Position numbers and translations under genes: made by a program
Assembly: GCA_021234155.1 (NCBI GenBank)
Contig: JAJEKV010000100.1
Location: 1,652,116 to 1,716,115 of the forward strand
Length of the DNA stretch: 64,000 bases
Origin: Isoetes taiwanensis
Lineage: Eukaryota; Streptophyta; Lycopodiopsida; Isoetales; Isoetaceae
Direction: 5' to 3'
Part shown: positions 11,381 to 20,955 of the stretch, piece by piece
How positions within the stretch are numbered: the first letter of the stretch is position 1
Layout: each line of letters starts with the position of its first letter
Notes under the pieces: model-generated
The model's database searches: none
Told to the model about the DNA's origin: nothing
Seen by the model: the letters and a program-made list of their open reading frames with translations, nothing else

Positions 11381-11473
11381 AACCTCCCCAATTTTCCTAT
11401 ATGGAAAACTCCCCAGCTTTCCATGGAAGCTTGGGGAGGTTTCCATATAGGAAAATTGGGGAGGTTTCCACTT
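11381..11473. repeat. GGAAACCTCCCC motif cluster 1
   Basis: GGAAACCTCCCCAATTTTCC, a variant GGAAAACTCCCC, and then two copies in the opposite sense (GGGGAGGTTTCC) lie within 90 bases and form a foldback. The same motif builds the larger cluster at 16.0-16.5 kb. Confidence 0.85.
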
Positions 11474-11722
11474 GAATTAGAATTTTTTGAGCGGAGAGAT
11501 CCACTCCTCATAAATGCAAAGAATTTAAGATCGACGGCGAAATTAGACTGCCCCTGATTTCGTACATGAATTTCTATTTGGAGCTTTTGAAATTCGTTTT
11601 GTGGAAGCTCTGTAAGCTCTTGCGAAGCATTGATTCTTGAATCTGAGCACAGAAGACTGGGGTAAGCAAATCGGTTTTGGAGTTTTCATGTTGAATGATC
11701 ATTGTTCTACAGAGCCTAGCCT

Positions 11723-12020
11723 GGCTAGTTTGAAGAATCCGGCCCCCCTCTATTGTAGAAACCGGCCTGTGCAGCGATTGAAGCAGATGGCCCCTCCCAT
11801 TGAACGAATCCGGCCCCCCTTTTGAACCTATCCGGCCCCCTCTGCTGCCGATTTAACCAAAAATCTTGTACAGTTTGTCTTATCTGGGCGATGCAGTAGA
11901 GAGAGGGCTGGATAGGTTCATTGGAGGGGGCCGGATTAGTTCAATGGAGGGGGCCGGATACTACTGTAACTGCTCAGGTCGGATACTACAGTAGAGGGGG
12001 GCCGGATTCTTCAACTGTCC
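11723..12020. mobile_element. 298-bp MITE with 8-bp target duplication (hAT-like)
   Basis: The two halves are reverse complements over most of their length. Both ends carry TTGAAGAATCCGGCCCCCC, and CCTCCCATTGAACGAATCCGG pairs with CCGGATTAGTTCAATGGAGG. The direct repeat CCTAGCCT flanks the block at 11715-11722 and 12021-12028. Eight-base duplications are typical of hAT transposons. The terminal bases are not a textbook hAT CA(G)N start, so the superfamily is an inference. No coding sequence. Confidence 0.75.
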
Positions 12021-12289
12021 CCTAGCCTATCCGGTATGTCTCCTTTCCCTGCTTTGTGCTTTATTTATCGCGTTTGTTTACTATTATTTAGGATCTCTAA
12101 GCTGTGAATCCCAAATTTGCAGTGGCAATGTTGAGCAAAATCATGATGTTGTCGCGGAAATCTAGAGGGGTATTTCCCCTTGTTTCTAGATCCGTAATGC
12201 ACGTTTGGTTCAAATTATAGCATTATTTCATCAAAATTATCACGCGGAATCACACTCCGACTTTTGCGTAGCGGCGCCGCCACTGGCCC

Positions 12290-12590
12290 CTTTCCCCTGT
12301 TTCACTATTCCTCTGTTTCCTTTTCCCTGTTTCTCTATTCCCTGTTTTTCTATTTCTCTGTTTCCCTGTTTTTCATACTTATTCCTCTGTTTCAACCAAG
12401 GCGACGAATCCAACCCTTCTCAACCAAAGCGACGAATCCATTCCGCTGTTTCTCTATTCCTCTGTTTCTTTATTCCGCTGTTTCTCTATTCCTCTGTTTC
12501 GAATCAACCCTTCTCAAGCAAAGCGGCGAATCCATTCATTTGTTTGAATCAATGTGACGAATCCATTCCTCTGTTTGAATCAACAAAAGC
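12290..12590 (+). repeat. Pyrimidine-rich interspersed repeats
   Basis: Two motifs alternate: TATTCCTCTGTTTC (about ten variants) and CAAAGCGACGAATCCATTC (four variants). They keep long plus-strand frames open (12205-12720), but the products are only Phe/Leu/Ser-rich repeats, so I read this as a simple-repeat array, not a gene. Confidence 0.75.
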
Positions 12591-13034
12591 GATGGCATTG
12601 AAGTTGATTCAAGAAAAAACATTATCTTGGCGAGAATGTGGACTGTTTTTGCTACCGATGTTGCAACTATTACATGCAAGAAATAGGAGAAAATCCGGGT
12701 TTGTTCTCATTTCCTACTGAGAAGAGGCTAGATCTCTATTGTATTCGGCTAAAGAATGATCTCTATTGTATTTTAAAATAAACTGTGTTTTTCGTGCGCT
12801 CTAAAGAGAAAAAAAGAGCGACTTGGTCTACTCCTCCATCCATGAAATACTATAGGTCTGTCACTGGTTTTCATAGCAATGGAGCAAACACAATGATTTC
12901 TTATCTGGCAGAAAATCTCTCTTCATTCTTCATAGCAGAGTTTCCAGTGGCCAAAATGTCGGAACAGACTATAATGTACACGTGGCATCATTGCAGTGGT
13001 GGAAATTTGAACCAAACGTGCATTACGTAGACTA

Positions 13035-13232
13035 TAATCTTTGGATGGGGGGCGTTTACGCCCCTCAAAAATTCTCGGCGCAAGATTCGCGAAGGCGTTC
13101 GCCCTCAAAATTTCGGCGGCACCGCCCGGAACTCGTTCGGCGGCGCTTTCGCGGCTCCCGCTCGTCGCCGCCTGCTCGGGCGGGGCCGCCTCAAATTTTT
13201 ATGGGGCGTAAAGGCCCCCCATCCAAAGATTA
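13035..13232. mobile_element. 198-bp MITE with GC-rich core
   Basis: TAATCTTTGGATGGGGGGC at the left is repeated in reverse complement at the right (GGCCCCCCATCCAAAGATTA). The pairing continues through TTTACGCCCC. The core is strongly GC-rich, with many CGGCG steps, unlike its surroundings. It sits directly against the first SDH2 segment. No clear target duplication. Confidence 0.8.
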
Positions 13233-13237
13233 CCTAA

Positions 13238-13480
13238 TACATAGCAACTGCAACTGAACCCCCTGCTACTGATCATCCAACTTCAAACAAGGCTCCTATT
13301 TGGAAGAACTTCAGTATCTATCGCTGGAACCCTGATAAAGTAGAAAAGCCGTCGCTTCAGACCTACTCAATAAATCTTGCCGATTGTGGTCCTATGGTGT
13401 TGGATGCGTTGATCAAGATTAAAAATGAGATAGACCCTACTCTAACTTTTCGGCGGTCCTGTGAAGAAGCTGAATTATAA
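13238..13480 (+). pseudogene. Succinate dehydrogenase iron-sulfur subunit (SDH2), N-terminal piece
   Basis: SDH2 is the electron-transfer subunit of mitochondrial complex II. The frame reads [34 protein letters not shown] and [10 protein letters not shown], the start of the plant-type ferredoxin domain of SdhB. It then leaves the family right after FRRSC and stops at 13480. The next expected residues (REGICGSC, the 2Fe-2S ligands) are absent, and no splice donor is visible at the break. There is no mitochondrial presequence upstream because the MITE at 13035-13232 abuts the segment. It should be read together with the C-terminal piece at 14638-14815. Confidence 0.85.
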
Positions 13481-14637
13481 ATTCACATACTTCTAATGGT
13501 CACGTGATTCGGTGAGCAAACATATATTAATCGCAAACTATTCTGTGATTATTCTTAGGAGTGTGATTTTCTATTTTTAGAGAACAAGAAAATACCACAG
13601 AATGAAAGGCAGCCATAAGTAGTTTGTCTGCTGTTGATTTAATCCCTCATCATCCCAGTTTGTAGCTTCCATAGTTTGAATGTGGAAGTAAGCAGATGTG
13701 TTCATAGGGCCTGACTAGGTGAGGCGGCTGATGTTAGAGGATAAAAATGAGGAATGATTCGCTAATGTTATGAATAAGAAATCATAGTAATAGTGGCATT
13801 CACATGGGGGATCCTAGCTGAGGCTCTTTGCTTTTGACCATCCAACGAGGCTATTTTAGATAATGGAAAATGTTGTTACAGGAGATGCAGAAGTCTGATG
13901 GCTGTTAGTAGGCATATTTGTTATGATGAGCAGCAGAAATAAAATATTGGTTCGATTGTATTCTATTTTAATTTTCATCCTTTTGTATTTGTTCTTCTGG
14001 CAATCGAGTCAACGTGCTTTGTAACTTAGTGATGACAAAGAAAGCCTTGACACTCTGAAATTGGAAGCACCATGAACAATGGGCACAGAATGGTGCCTAA
14101 ACATAGCATTTCCATTTTTCACTTCAGATTCTCATGTTTCTAGCATGAATGCTATTTGTTTAATAGTACAGAAGTTTATTTAACATGAGATGAGCTCTAT
14201 TTAGGCTTCTTACATTCTCTAATGAAGTCATATCACGCAATCCTATAGAAGTGTCGCCTAATATACCAATAACAAATAATCTTGCATTATGAGCAAGTGC
14301 AGAACTTTTAGAGAGCAAGTGAGCACTCTTGGACCATCAACCTGTTAGGTTACCGGATATGCAGGTGCCCTCGTTCTAAAGGATTCTTCTTTTGGCTTCA
14401 TGGCCTTCACCATATAAAAAGTTTTTTTTGCTAGTTTGAAGTCGGTATTACATGAATAACCAGCAGTAAAGTTTTGTTGCTGTATATCTTTTATGCGTAT
14501 TTTAATTTTATTCAACTTATATATAAGAGTGCTACTGACCAGTTAACATTATGGCTTAGTACCATGATATTGTCATATATTTATATTGTAAACAGGTGAT
14601 GTCATTACTAAGTTAATGTTGTTTCAATTGTGCCTAG
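13481..14637. other. Gap between the two SDH2 pieces, no coding seen
   Basis: I searched all plus-strand frames for the middle of SDH2 (CGSCAMNIDG, the C..C..C 4Fe-4S motif) and did not find it. The stretch is AT-rich and intron-like. The last bases before 14638 (TTTCAATTGTGCCTAG) look like a real splice acceptor. Confidence 0.6.
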
Positions 14638-14815
14638 ATGGGTTGCTGACAGCCGTGATGAGTACACAGAAGAGCGTATATCAGCTCTTAAGGACGAGTA
14701 CAAATTGTATCGCTGCCACACTATCTATAACTGCCCAAGGGCCTGTCCCAAGGGCCTAAGTCCTGCTGCACAAATTGTTCAGTTAAAGAAGCTTGAAGCA
14801 CAACAGGGCTTCTGA
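14638..14815 (+). pseudogene. SDH2 C-terminal exon
   Basis: After a polypyrimidine-AG acceptor the frame reads RWVADSRDEYTEERISALKD, then YKLYRCHTIYNCPRACPKGL and a short tail before TGA at 14813. This is the end of SdhB, with the three Cys ligands of the 3Fe-4S cluster and the fourth Cys of the 4Fe-4S cluster. The exon itself is intact. Without the roughly 100-residue middle part that holds the 2Fe-2S and most 4Fe-4S ligands, the locus cannot make a working subunit unless a distant exon is used. Confidence 0.88.
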
Positions 14816-15064
14816 GGTATTGTACAGATTCCACATGAAATGTTCTTTCATATGGGATGCATAAACATTGGAGCAATTGTGATGACCATGATTTATGACA
14901 TCAAATAAATGACTCTCTTTCACCTGACGTGAGCTGCAAGCAAGATATTTTCAGATTCTCTGTTAGCTAAACATGATGCTCTCTTCTGTTCGGTCCCCGT
15001 CGAGATGCGGGTGGCAGAGCGCTTCAGGTAGAACGAATAACCATCTGATTAGGTTTAAGAATTC

Positions 15065-15386
15065 GGGTAAAAGCATGTTAGGGTGTCCCTTAAAAAGTAT
15101 TATTTAGTGACTAAAAAGGTACCTAAAAAGGTACCCAGGACTGGGTACTGGGTACCTGTATAATATCTCAATACAAGGTATGTTTTAGAACTTTTTATAT
15201 ATATATTGGTCTCCGATAGCATTATCTTTACCTTAACTTTGAATATTACCATGTCCTTGACTTTTATTTTGGATTTTTTTATTAGTTTTAATGAAAAGAA
15301 AAATGAGAAAGTACCCAGTTCAAAAGTACCTAGTGTATGTACTTTTGCAGGTTCCAAAAGTGGTACACCCTAACATGCTTTTACCC
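15065..15386. mobile_element. 322-bp MITE with 22-bp TIRs
   Basis: GGGTAAAAGCATGTTAGGGTGT at 15065 is repeated in reverse complement ending at 15386. Both are flanked by ATTC (15061-15064 and 15387-15390), a possible 4-bp target duplication. Inside are several GGTACC-type repeats (GGTACCTAAAAAGGTACCCA). No coding sequence. Confidence 0.8.
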
Positions 15387-15425
15387 ATTCGCCATTTAAC
15401 TTTGTCATATATTTTTTCATGCTAG

Positions 15426-15545
15426 GTTGGAGAAGATTGGATCCAGGTTGACTTCATGGTTCCCAAGGAGCGACAAGTTATTTCTTGTGCTATTGCTTTA
15501 CTATATGCATTGTGTCTTCGTCATAGCAGACGTCGGGCTCAATGA
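15426..15545 (+). CDS. Possible 40-residue terminal exon, unrecognised
   Basis: After an AG acceptor the frame VGEDWIQVDFMVPKERQV continues through a hydrophobic stretch (CAIALLYALCL) to RHSRRRAQ and a stop. It looks more like a real exon than random ORFs here because of the acceptor and a tail-anchor-like ending. I do not recognise the family and see no partner exon. It follows the SDH2 pieces and the MITE, and may belong to another captured fragment. Confidence 0.25.
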   Translation, partial: VGEDWIQVDFMVPKERQVISCAIALLYALCLRHSRRRAQ

Positions 15546-16030
15546 TGTCATAGTGCCCACATTTACACTACATCTTGCATTTGTTTTTTATGCCTGACTG
15601 ATGTGGCTTTGTGCCTCATAAGACATATTTTGATGTACGTTTGTTGTTATAAATATTATTAGCATTGCATTCTGTTGACAAAAAAAGGTATATCCATCAC
15701 ATTAATACTTGTCATCGCACATAGGTGTCATCGCACATAGGGTGCCATTTAGCTAAAAGATAAATAGCACTACCATAAGCGATCATAGCTCTTTCATGGT
15801 TTGGAAATTGGACGCGCGCACTAGACCCACCATGTCACGAAGCGTCCTTGTTAAACCTACTGGGGTTTCGACCATAAGAAAATGGGAGGGACCTTGTTGA
15901 ACCTATGGGGCTTCATTCTTGTTGAACCTACTGGGGTTTCGACCATAAGAAAATGAGAGGAACCTTGTTGAACCTATGAGGCTTCATTCAACCATAGGAA
16001 TTGTTGAACTTATGAGGCTTCATTCAACCA
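15546..16030. other. No gene; short local repeats
   Basis: At 15850-16040 the phrases CTTGTTGAACCTA, GGGGTTTCGACCATAAGAAA and TATGAGGCTTCATTCAACCA recur two to three times each, so this is a degenerate tandem patch leading into the GGAAACCTCCCC cluster. Confidence 0.5.
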
Positions 16031-16043
16031 TAGGAAAATCAAG

Positions 16044-16520
16044 GTTTCTATGGAAACCTCCCCTAGTTTCCATGGAAAATTGGGGAGGTTTCCATTAAAA
16101 TATTTAAAAAAAGAAAGGGCCGTAATTAATAAAGGTAGGGCATGTTTACACAACCACCGAGGTGGATATTAAAGAAGCACGTGGATCGAGGCAGATCGTG
16201 GATGGCTTTTTTTTACTAATTTTTATGGGAAACCTCCCCAATTTTCCATGGAAACCTCCCCTGTTTTCGTATATGGAAACCTCCCCGTTTTACTGGAAAG
16301 TTGGGGAGGTTTCCAGGGAAAGGTGGGGAGGTTTCCATGGAAACCTCCCCTATTTTCCAAAATGGAAGCCTCCCCAAGTTTGCCTGGAAAGTTGGGGAGG
16401 TTTCCACGGAAAGGTGGGGAGGTTTCCGGGAAAATGAGGGAGGTTTCCAGGGAAAGTTGGGGAGGTTTCCACTGAAAGTGGGGGAGGTTTCCATTGAAAA
16501 TTGGGGAGGTTTCCATTGAA
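16044..16520. repeat. GGAAACCTCCCC motif cluster 2
   Basis: Two or three copies lie at 16044-16095. About thirteen more lie at 16225-16520: five as GGAAACCTCCCC, then eight as GGGGAGGTTTCC in a 22-bp period (consensus GGAAAGTTGGGGAGGTTTCC plus two variable bases). Unit ends GGAAA and TTTCC are self-complementary, and the two orientations allow a large foldback. The long overlapping ORFs on both strands (16162-16645) are by-products of the repeat. Confidence 0.85.
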
Positions 16521-16601
16521 GTCCAACCCAAATCAGGCGTAGAAAAAACCATCGGGGAACAATGTTCTGTTGAATGTAAAAAAGAAACTTTGTCTGCCAG
16601 G

Positions 16602-16786
16602 TATTTTGGAGGAGTGAGGCTACGCCCATCGAGTAAATGGACCACAGAAATTAGGGATCCAAGGCAAAGAGCTCAATTATGGCTTGGATCTTTTGCTACA
16701 TCACCGAAGCCGCCATAGCTTAGGACATAGTTGCTTGGCAGATCAAGGGCAAGAAAGTGGGGCTTAACTTTGCTGATGAAGCCTAG
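16602..16786 (+). pseudogene. AP2/ERF DNA-binding domain fragment
   Basis: Family role: a plant transcription factor domain that binds GCC-box or DRE DNA in the nucleus. The frame reads GVRLRPSSKWTTEIRDP, then QRAQLWLGSFAT. After a two-base shift it continues TEAAIA, a TAG stop in place of the conserved Tyr, DIVAWQIKGKK and LNFADEA. The three-strand sheet and the helix of one AP2 domain (about 58 residues) are both covered. The frameshift and the stop make it dead. It lies next to the end of the 22-bp repeat cluster and no other part of the gene is visible. Confidence 0.85.
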
Positions 16787-18110
16787 TTTATGAACCTTTG
16801 AACCGGATCGAGGCCCCTTCGCAGGAAAAAAATGCTTCAAGAAAAAACTGGGTTTCAATGCATATCAGGCAAATATTGATGTCGAGCATCCCAAATCTAG
16901 TAGCTGCTTGAAGAATTTCCTGTTGAAGTAGATTCTTGGCCCAAATTCAGTAGCTGCACGAAGAAGATTTTTAAGCAATTTCAAGCATTTTCTCTCTGTA
17001 GACAACAGGTACATCATAATATGGACACATCCAATTGCTTTGCAGGGCATACAGTAGTGATGTTTTCTAATCTGTTTCAAACCGCTGTAACTTCAAATTC
17101 AGTAAAATATGGGAAAAGAACCCATCGATTATGCTCAATAGATTGTAGTTTCTGGCTTTTGGGATTGCTAATCGCCCTGTCTTGAATCTATTTTGAAGAA
17201 CCCGAACAGATCCTCGCCCAAAAAACAAATATGTAGATCCAGCATTTGAGTTTTATAGGAGGGCAGCTCATCATATTTTGGCTGAGCCATTTGGGCGATT
17301 CTTACAACAGAAAGCCCACAAAGTTTTCAACTTGAGACCTGAATGAACATCTGAATAGAGCTTTGGGACCCAGAGGAAGAATCGAAAAGAAAAACCTTCA
17401 AACATAGGTCGAATTTGAGTGTGGGCACAAAGCCCTATTGATCTCTTACTTGATCGGTGGGCCCCTCAGCCTGCAAGATTAGCTCTGCTTCCCAGAGCAT
17501 TTTCCCCCTCCATGATTGTATGCTCTCTGTTCCAGAGGCAAATCACTAAACTCAAAAGTAGAAATCAAACATTAGGTTTGCGCCTTTTAAATACCTGTGA
17601 AAATCAATAGAGCGGCTATGGCGTGCGTCAAGCAGAGGGACTAAATTGCCCTATTTGCCTAAAGAAATCTTGGCCCTTCGTCCCAATCTAACTTGCTGAC
17701 GTGTAATTTTTTCCCCTATACACGTCACATTTTTTTGCCATCTCACCAAAAAACAGCCTACATAATTTTATATGATTGTCCATTAAACATTGCCATCATA
17801 GATTGTTGCTTAAAAAAATGCATCAAGAGCAAGATGAAACTCTCGTATAAGGCGGCTATTAATGTGACCATTAACGATGCAAAATGCAATTAAATACATT
17901 TTTCTCAATCAATTTTTATTACACATTATATAAATTTGCATCAATTTGTACCGACAAACTTGCGCTCTCAATAACTAAATATCATGATTCTCTTTTACTA
18001 ATCTCAATCAACATCATTGCTACTGGGAATCTTAACACCACAGTTAGAAATAGAAATGAATTATAAATAAAGAATGAAGCCTCCCTACCAATATCTAAGG
18101 GAGTTTAATT
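16787..18110. other. No recognisable gene
   Basis: Short AT-rich ORFs only. AAATCTAGTAGCTGC and AAATTCAGTAGCTGCACGAA at 16894-16955 form a small local repeat. Nothing else noticed. Confidence 0.4.
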
Positions 18111-19125
18111 TAAGGGAAAATTTTAAAATACTCCTCTATTTTGTGGTATTTTCGAAATGCCCTATTATTTTGATATATTGTCAAAATGCCCCTAAAATGA
18201 CTACCATGCTATCAAGAGCTATCAGAGAAAGAAGAACGGGGGGCCATCTTTAGGGTGAACAGCTTGAATGAATTACGGGAATGAATTTTCAGAGATGAAC
18301 AGCTTAAATGAATTTTTGGAGCCATCATAAGGGTGAACCTTTGGAATGAATTTTTTTTTTTTTTTGAAGAACTGTGTCATCAATATATTAAAAGAATGGT
18401 AATGTTACAAAGCAAGTGAGGAGGAAGGCCTTTGGAATGAATTTTTGGAGCCATCATGCTTGAAGTTTTGAAGCCTTCTGAAAGCTAAAGATAGGCCAAC
18501 CATGTCTAATATGGTTGCTATGCTTGAACGCAGATGGTTGCTAGTAGAAAAAGGATTAGATGGCATTTTGCACAGCCATATGCAAACTTCAAAATTGTAT
18601 GAATATATTGAATATGATTGCTCAGCTTTGCCAATATATTACAGGGCGAACCGCATTCTGCTTAAGTGTAAAAAGAAGACATGCTTGCTAAACATGCTAA
18701 ACATTCTAAACATGCTTGCTTCAAGCAATTCTTTCTCTCTTTCGCTAATCTACTGCAGGGCCAGACTGCTTTCCTTCAAATAATTCCGTGTTTAGCACTA
18801 CGCATTGAAGAAGCCATTCTGCTTGAAGGAGCTAAAAGGGAGTTTAATCTTTTAGGAGCAAGAAAAATATAAAAGAGAGAAAAGAACATACCTCTGGAAT
18901 GCAGATCAAATATGGAATACTAGGTTTCTTTTAGATCCCTGATTACCTAAGGAAATTTATGTAGTTTGATGTCGAAATGCTTCAACGTAACCAAAGAATA
19001 AGCCATTCTTCTCTTCACTCGTAGCTTCATAGCCCATTTTAGGGGCATTTTGACAATATTGTAAAATATAGAGGCATTTTGATAAATAACCTAAGATATA
19101 GAGTTATTTTTAAAATTTTCCCTTA
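18111..19125. mobile_element. 1.0-kb element with roughly 90-bp TIRs
   Basis: TAAGGGAAAATTTTAAAATA at the left and its reverse complement at the right (AAAATTTTCCCTTA) begin imperfect inverted repeats of about 90 bases, which also share GGGGCATTTTGACAATAT and the neighbouring CATTTTAGG. The inside has a poly-T run at 18350-18364 and small ORFs without domains. Long TIRs and a non-coding centre suggest a non-autonomous Mutator-like element, but I could not define a 9-bp target duplication in the AT-rich flanks. Confidence 0.65.
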
Positions 19126-19189
19126 ATTTAAATATCATGATTCTTGACTTGCTCTTTCCACCTTTTTATGGCGTTGTTGACCTGCCATT

Positions 19190-19425
19190 GACTTGGGTTT
19201 TCAGCCATTGACTTGTGTTTTTAGCCTTTGACTTTGACTTTTTGACTTTGACTTATCAAAAAGTCTTGTCCCAGGCCTCTTCTTTGCCATCGGAATTGGG
19301 CCTATTGACCCGTCATTGACTTGAGTTTTTAGCCATTGACTTGAATCTTTAGTCTTTGACTTTGACTTATCAAAAAGTCTTGTCTCGAATTTCTTCCTTG
19401 CCATCCAAATTGGGATTTGAGAGGC
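19190..19425 (+). repeat. Degenerate tandem repeat around GTCTTTGACTTTGACTTATC
   Basis: Two units of about 130 bases share CCATTGACTTG, TTTGACTTTGACTTATCAAA and AAGTCTTGTC. The minus-strand ORF over it (KTQVND, RLFDKSKSK twice) is an artefact of the repeat. Confidence 0.7.
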
Positions 19426-19642
19426 CAAAAGTCATAGCTCAGCTCTCCCTTCTAAAAAATTTCCACAGTAGTGGAAATTGAACCTCCCAACCAGAGGGTT
19501 GAACCCTTCCAAAACCTCCATACCAACCACTGAGGGTAGGCATCATTTATGCATTGTTAGAGACCCAAGAGTCCATTGGCCCCTTTTCTTTTTGCCTCCC
19601 TTCAGCCCCTTTGTTCCCCCTATCCTTCCAGCCCCCTGCTTT

Positions 19643-20955
19643 ATTCATGGCGACTCCAGTGACCCCATTCCAAAATCCCAAGAACGTGCATATTGATGGC
19701 GATGCCCATCAAATCCCACAATTCCAGTCAGAGCCACTGCCAGATAGCAACATGGCAGCCACCCAATCAGAGTCACTGCCAGATGGCATGGCGGCCAAGC
19801 TTGACTTGGGGGAGCACATCGACAGCTTCCCAGTGCATAGAACATGCAGTAAAGACAAGGTGGACAAATCTACCATGAGAAAGGAAGCCCGTGCAAAGGC
19901 TCATACAACAAACCGGAAGGTATATGGCCGATACTCGAATCGAGCGGCAAGCCACTTGCGCACACCCAATCAAGAACCTACAGAGAGCTGGAAAAAGATG
20001 CAGGTGACGGTTGAGGGGAACACTGCTAGGATTGCCGGCCTTGCAAAAGAGATACAGTCCTCGGGGCCCAAATTGCTCAAAAAGCAACTGGCTACAAAGA
20101 GGCAACACGTCTCTGACATTGAGACCCACGTGCGACAGCTTGAGGACAACCTCTCCTTAGTGCAGTCTAAAAGGCAGCATGATAAGTTTGAGTCTTGCTA
20201 AGCTACAGACCCAACTAGTCACTCTATCCACCAACATTGACACTATGGCTCGCGACGGGGAATGTTTTGAAAAGGAGACGAACGCAACTATATCCCACCT
20301 TCGGCCAGAAGAGGAGTTGTCTGCCACCATTCAAAGGGTTGTCCAGGCAGTGATCGAAGAAAATCAGTTGCAGCATCAACAAATCCAAACCCTCCAGAAC
20401 AAGGTCACCACCTTAGAAACAACATCATACGTTGGGAACATAGAGGTTGTGACAAGATTTCAGAGGCTAGAACAAAGCTTTGTTGCGGGGGACTTTGATA
20501 TGCGAGAGCTACGCAATGCAATAGCTCAGCAAGGGAAAGGCCTTTATGCTGATGCTCATGAGCAATTACGTCATTGCTGCGCAAATTGGAAAAGCAAGTG
20601 GTGCACCAACAAGCACTAAGCTCTCAGATCAAGGTGTTGCAAGCTAGGCCTACTGCGGCAGATGCCCAAGATCATTCGCCCATAACGCACCAATCCAGAC
20701 AAGTAAATGCTACTCAGCAACGCATTTCCACATCGCCTCATACCTCACCAAGGTAGCACAGATAGCCCCACCCAGATCATGTAGGCTCAGGACCCCAGGG
20801 GCATCCAATGGCTCCTGCTGCAGCCTCCGCAGACATTGCAATGGAGCTCAGTGAGCAACAAGAGCAGCAGCGCAGAGGCCATAATGTTGTGGTCCGAGGC
20901 CTTCTTGAAAAAGCAGGAAAGAACCTCATTGACTGGCTCCAGAACAAGATCCTCT
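19643..20955 (+). pseudogene. Coiled-coil protein, possible LINE-type ORF1 remnant
   Basis: Coding signal starts near MATPVTPF at 19647 and passes through three frames. The first (to 20201) has a basic stretch RKVYGRYSNRAASHLRTP and a heptad region. The second (20179-20619) is rich in Gln/Leu heptads such as LQHQQIQTLQNKVTTLE. The third begins LRKLEKQVVHQQ. A last block reads EQQEQQRRGHNVVVRGLLE, which resembles the start of the RNA-binding domain in L1-type ORF1 proteins. Two single-base shifts break the frame, and the LTR at 20956 cuts it off. A retroelement gag is the alternative reading. Confidence 0.5.

Noticed and set aside
12205-12720. 171-residue plus-strand ORF, Phe/Ser/Leu rich
   Set aside because: The open frame is produced by alternating TATTCCTCTGTTTC and GCGACGAATCC repeats; another frame is open too. 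No start context or domain.
16162-16645. Several overlapping 70-140-residue ORFs on both strands
   Set aside because: All are translations of the GGAAACCTCCCC repeat, with the same few residues recurring in each frame.
19554-20201. bZIP transcription factor suggested by NRAASHLRT followed by heptads
   Set aside because: The basic region lacks the N-x7-R spacing followed directly by a Leu zipper, and the context favours a retroelement ORF1 or gag.
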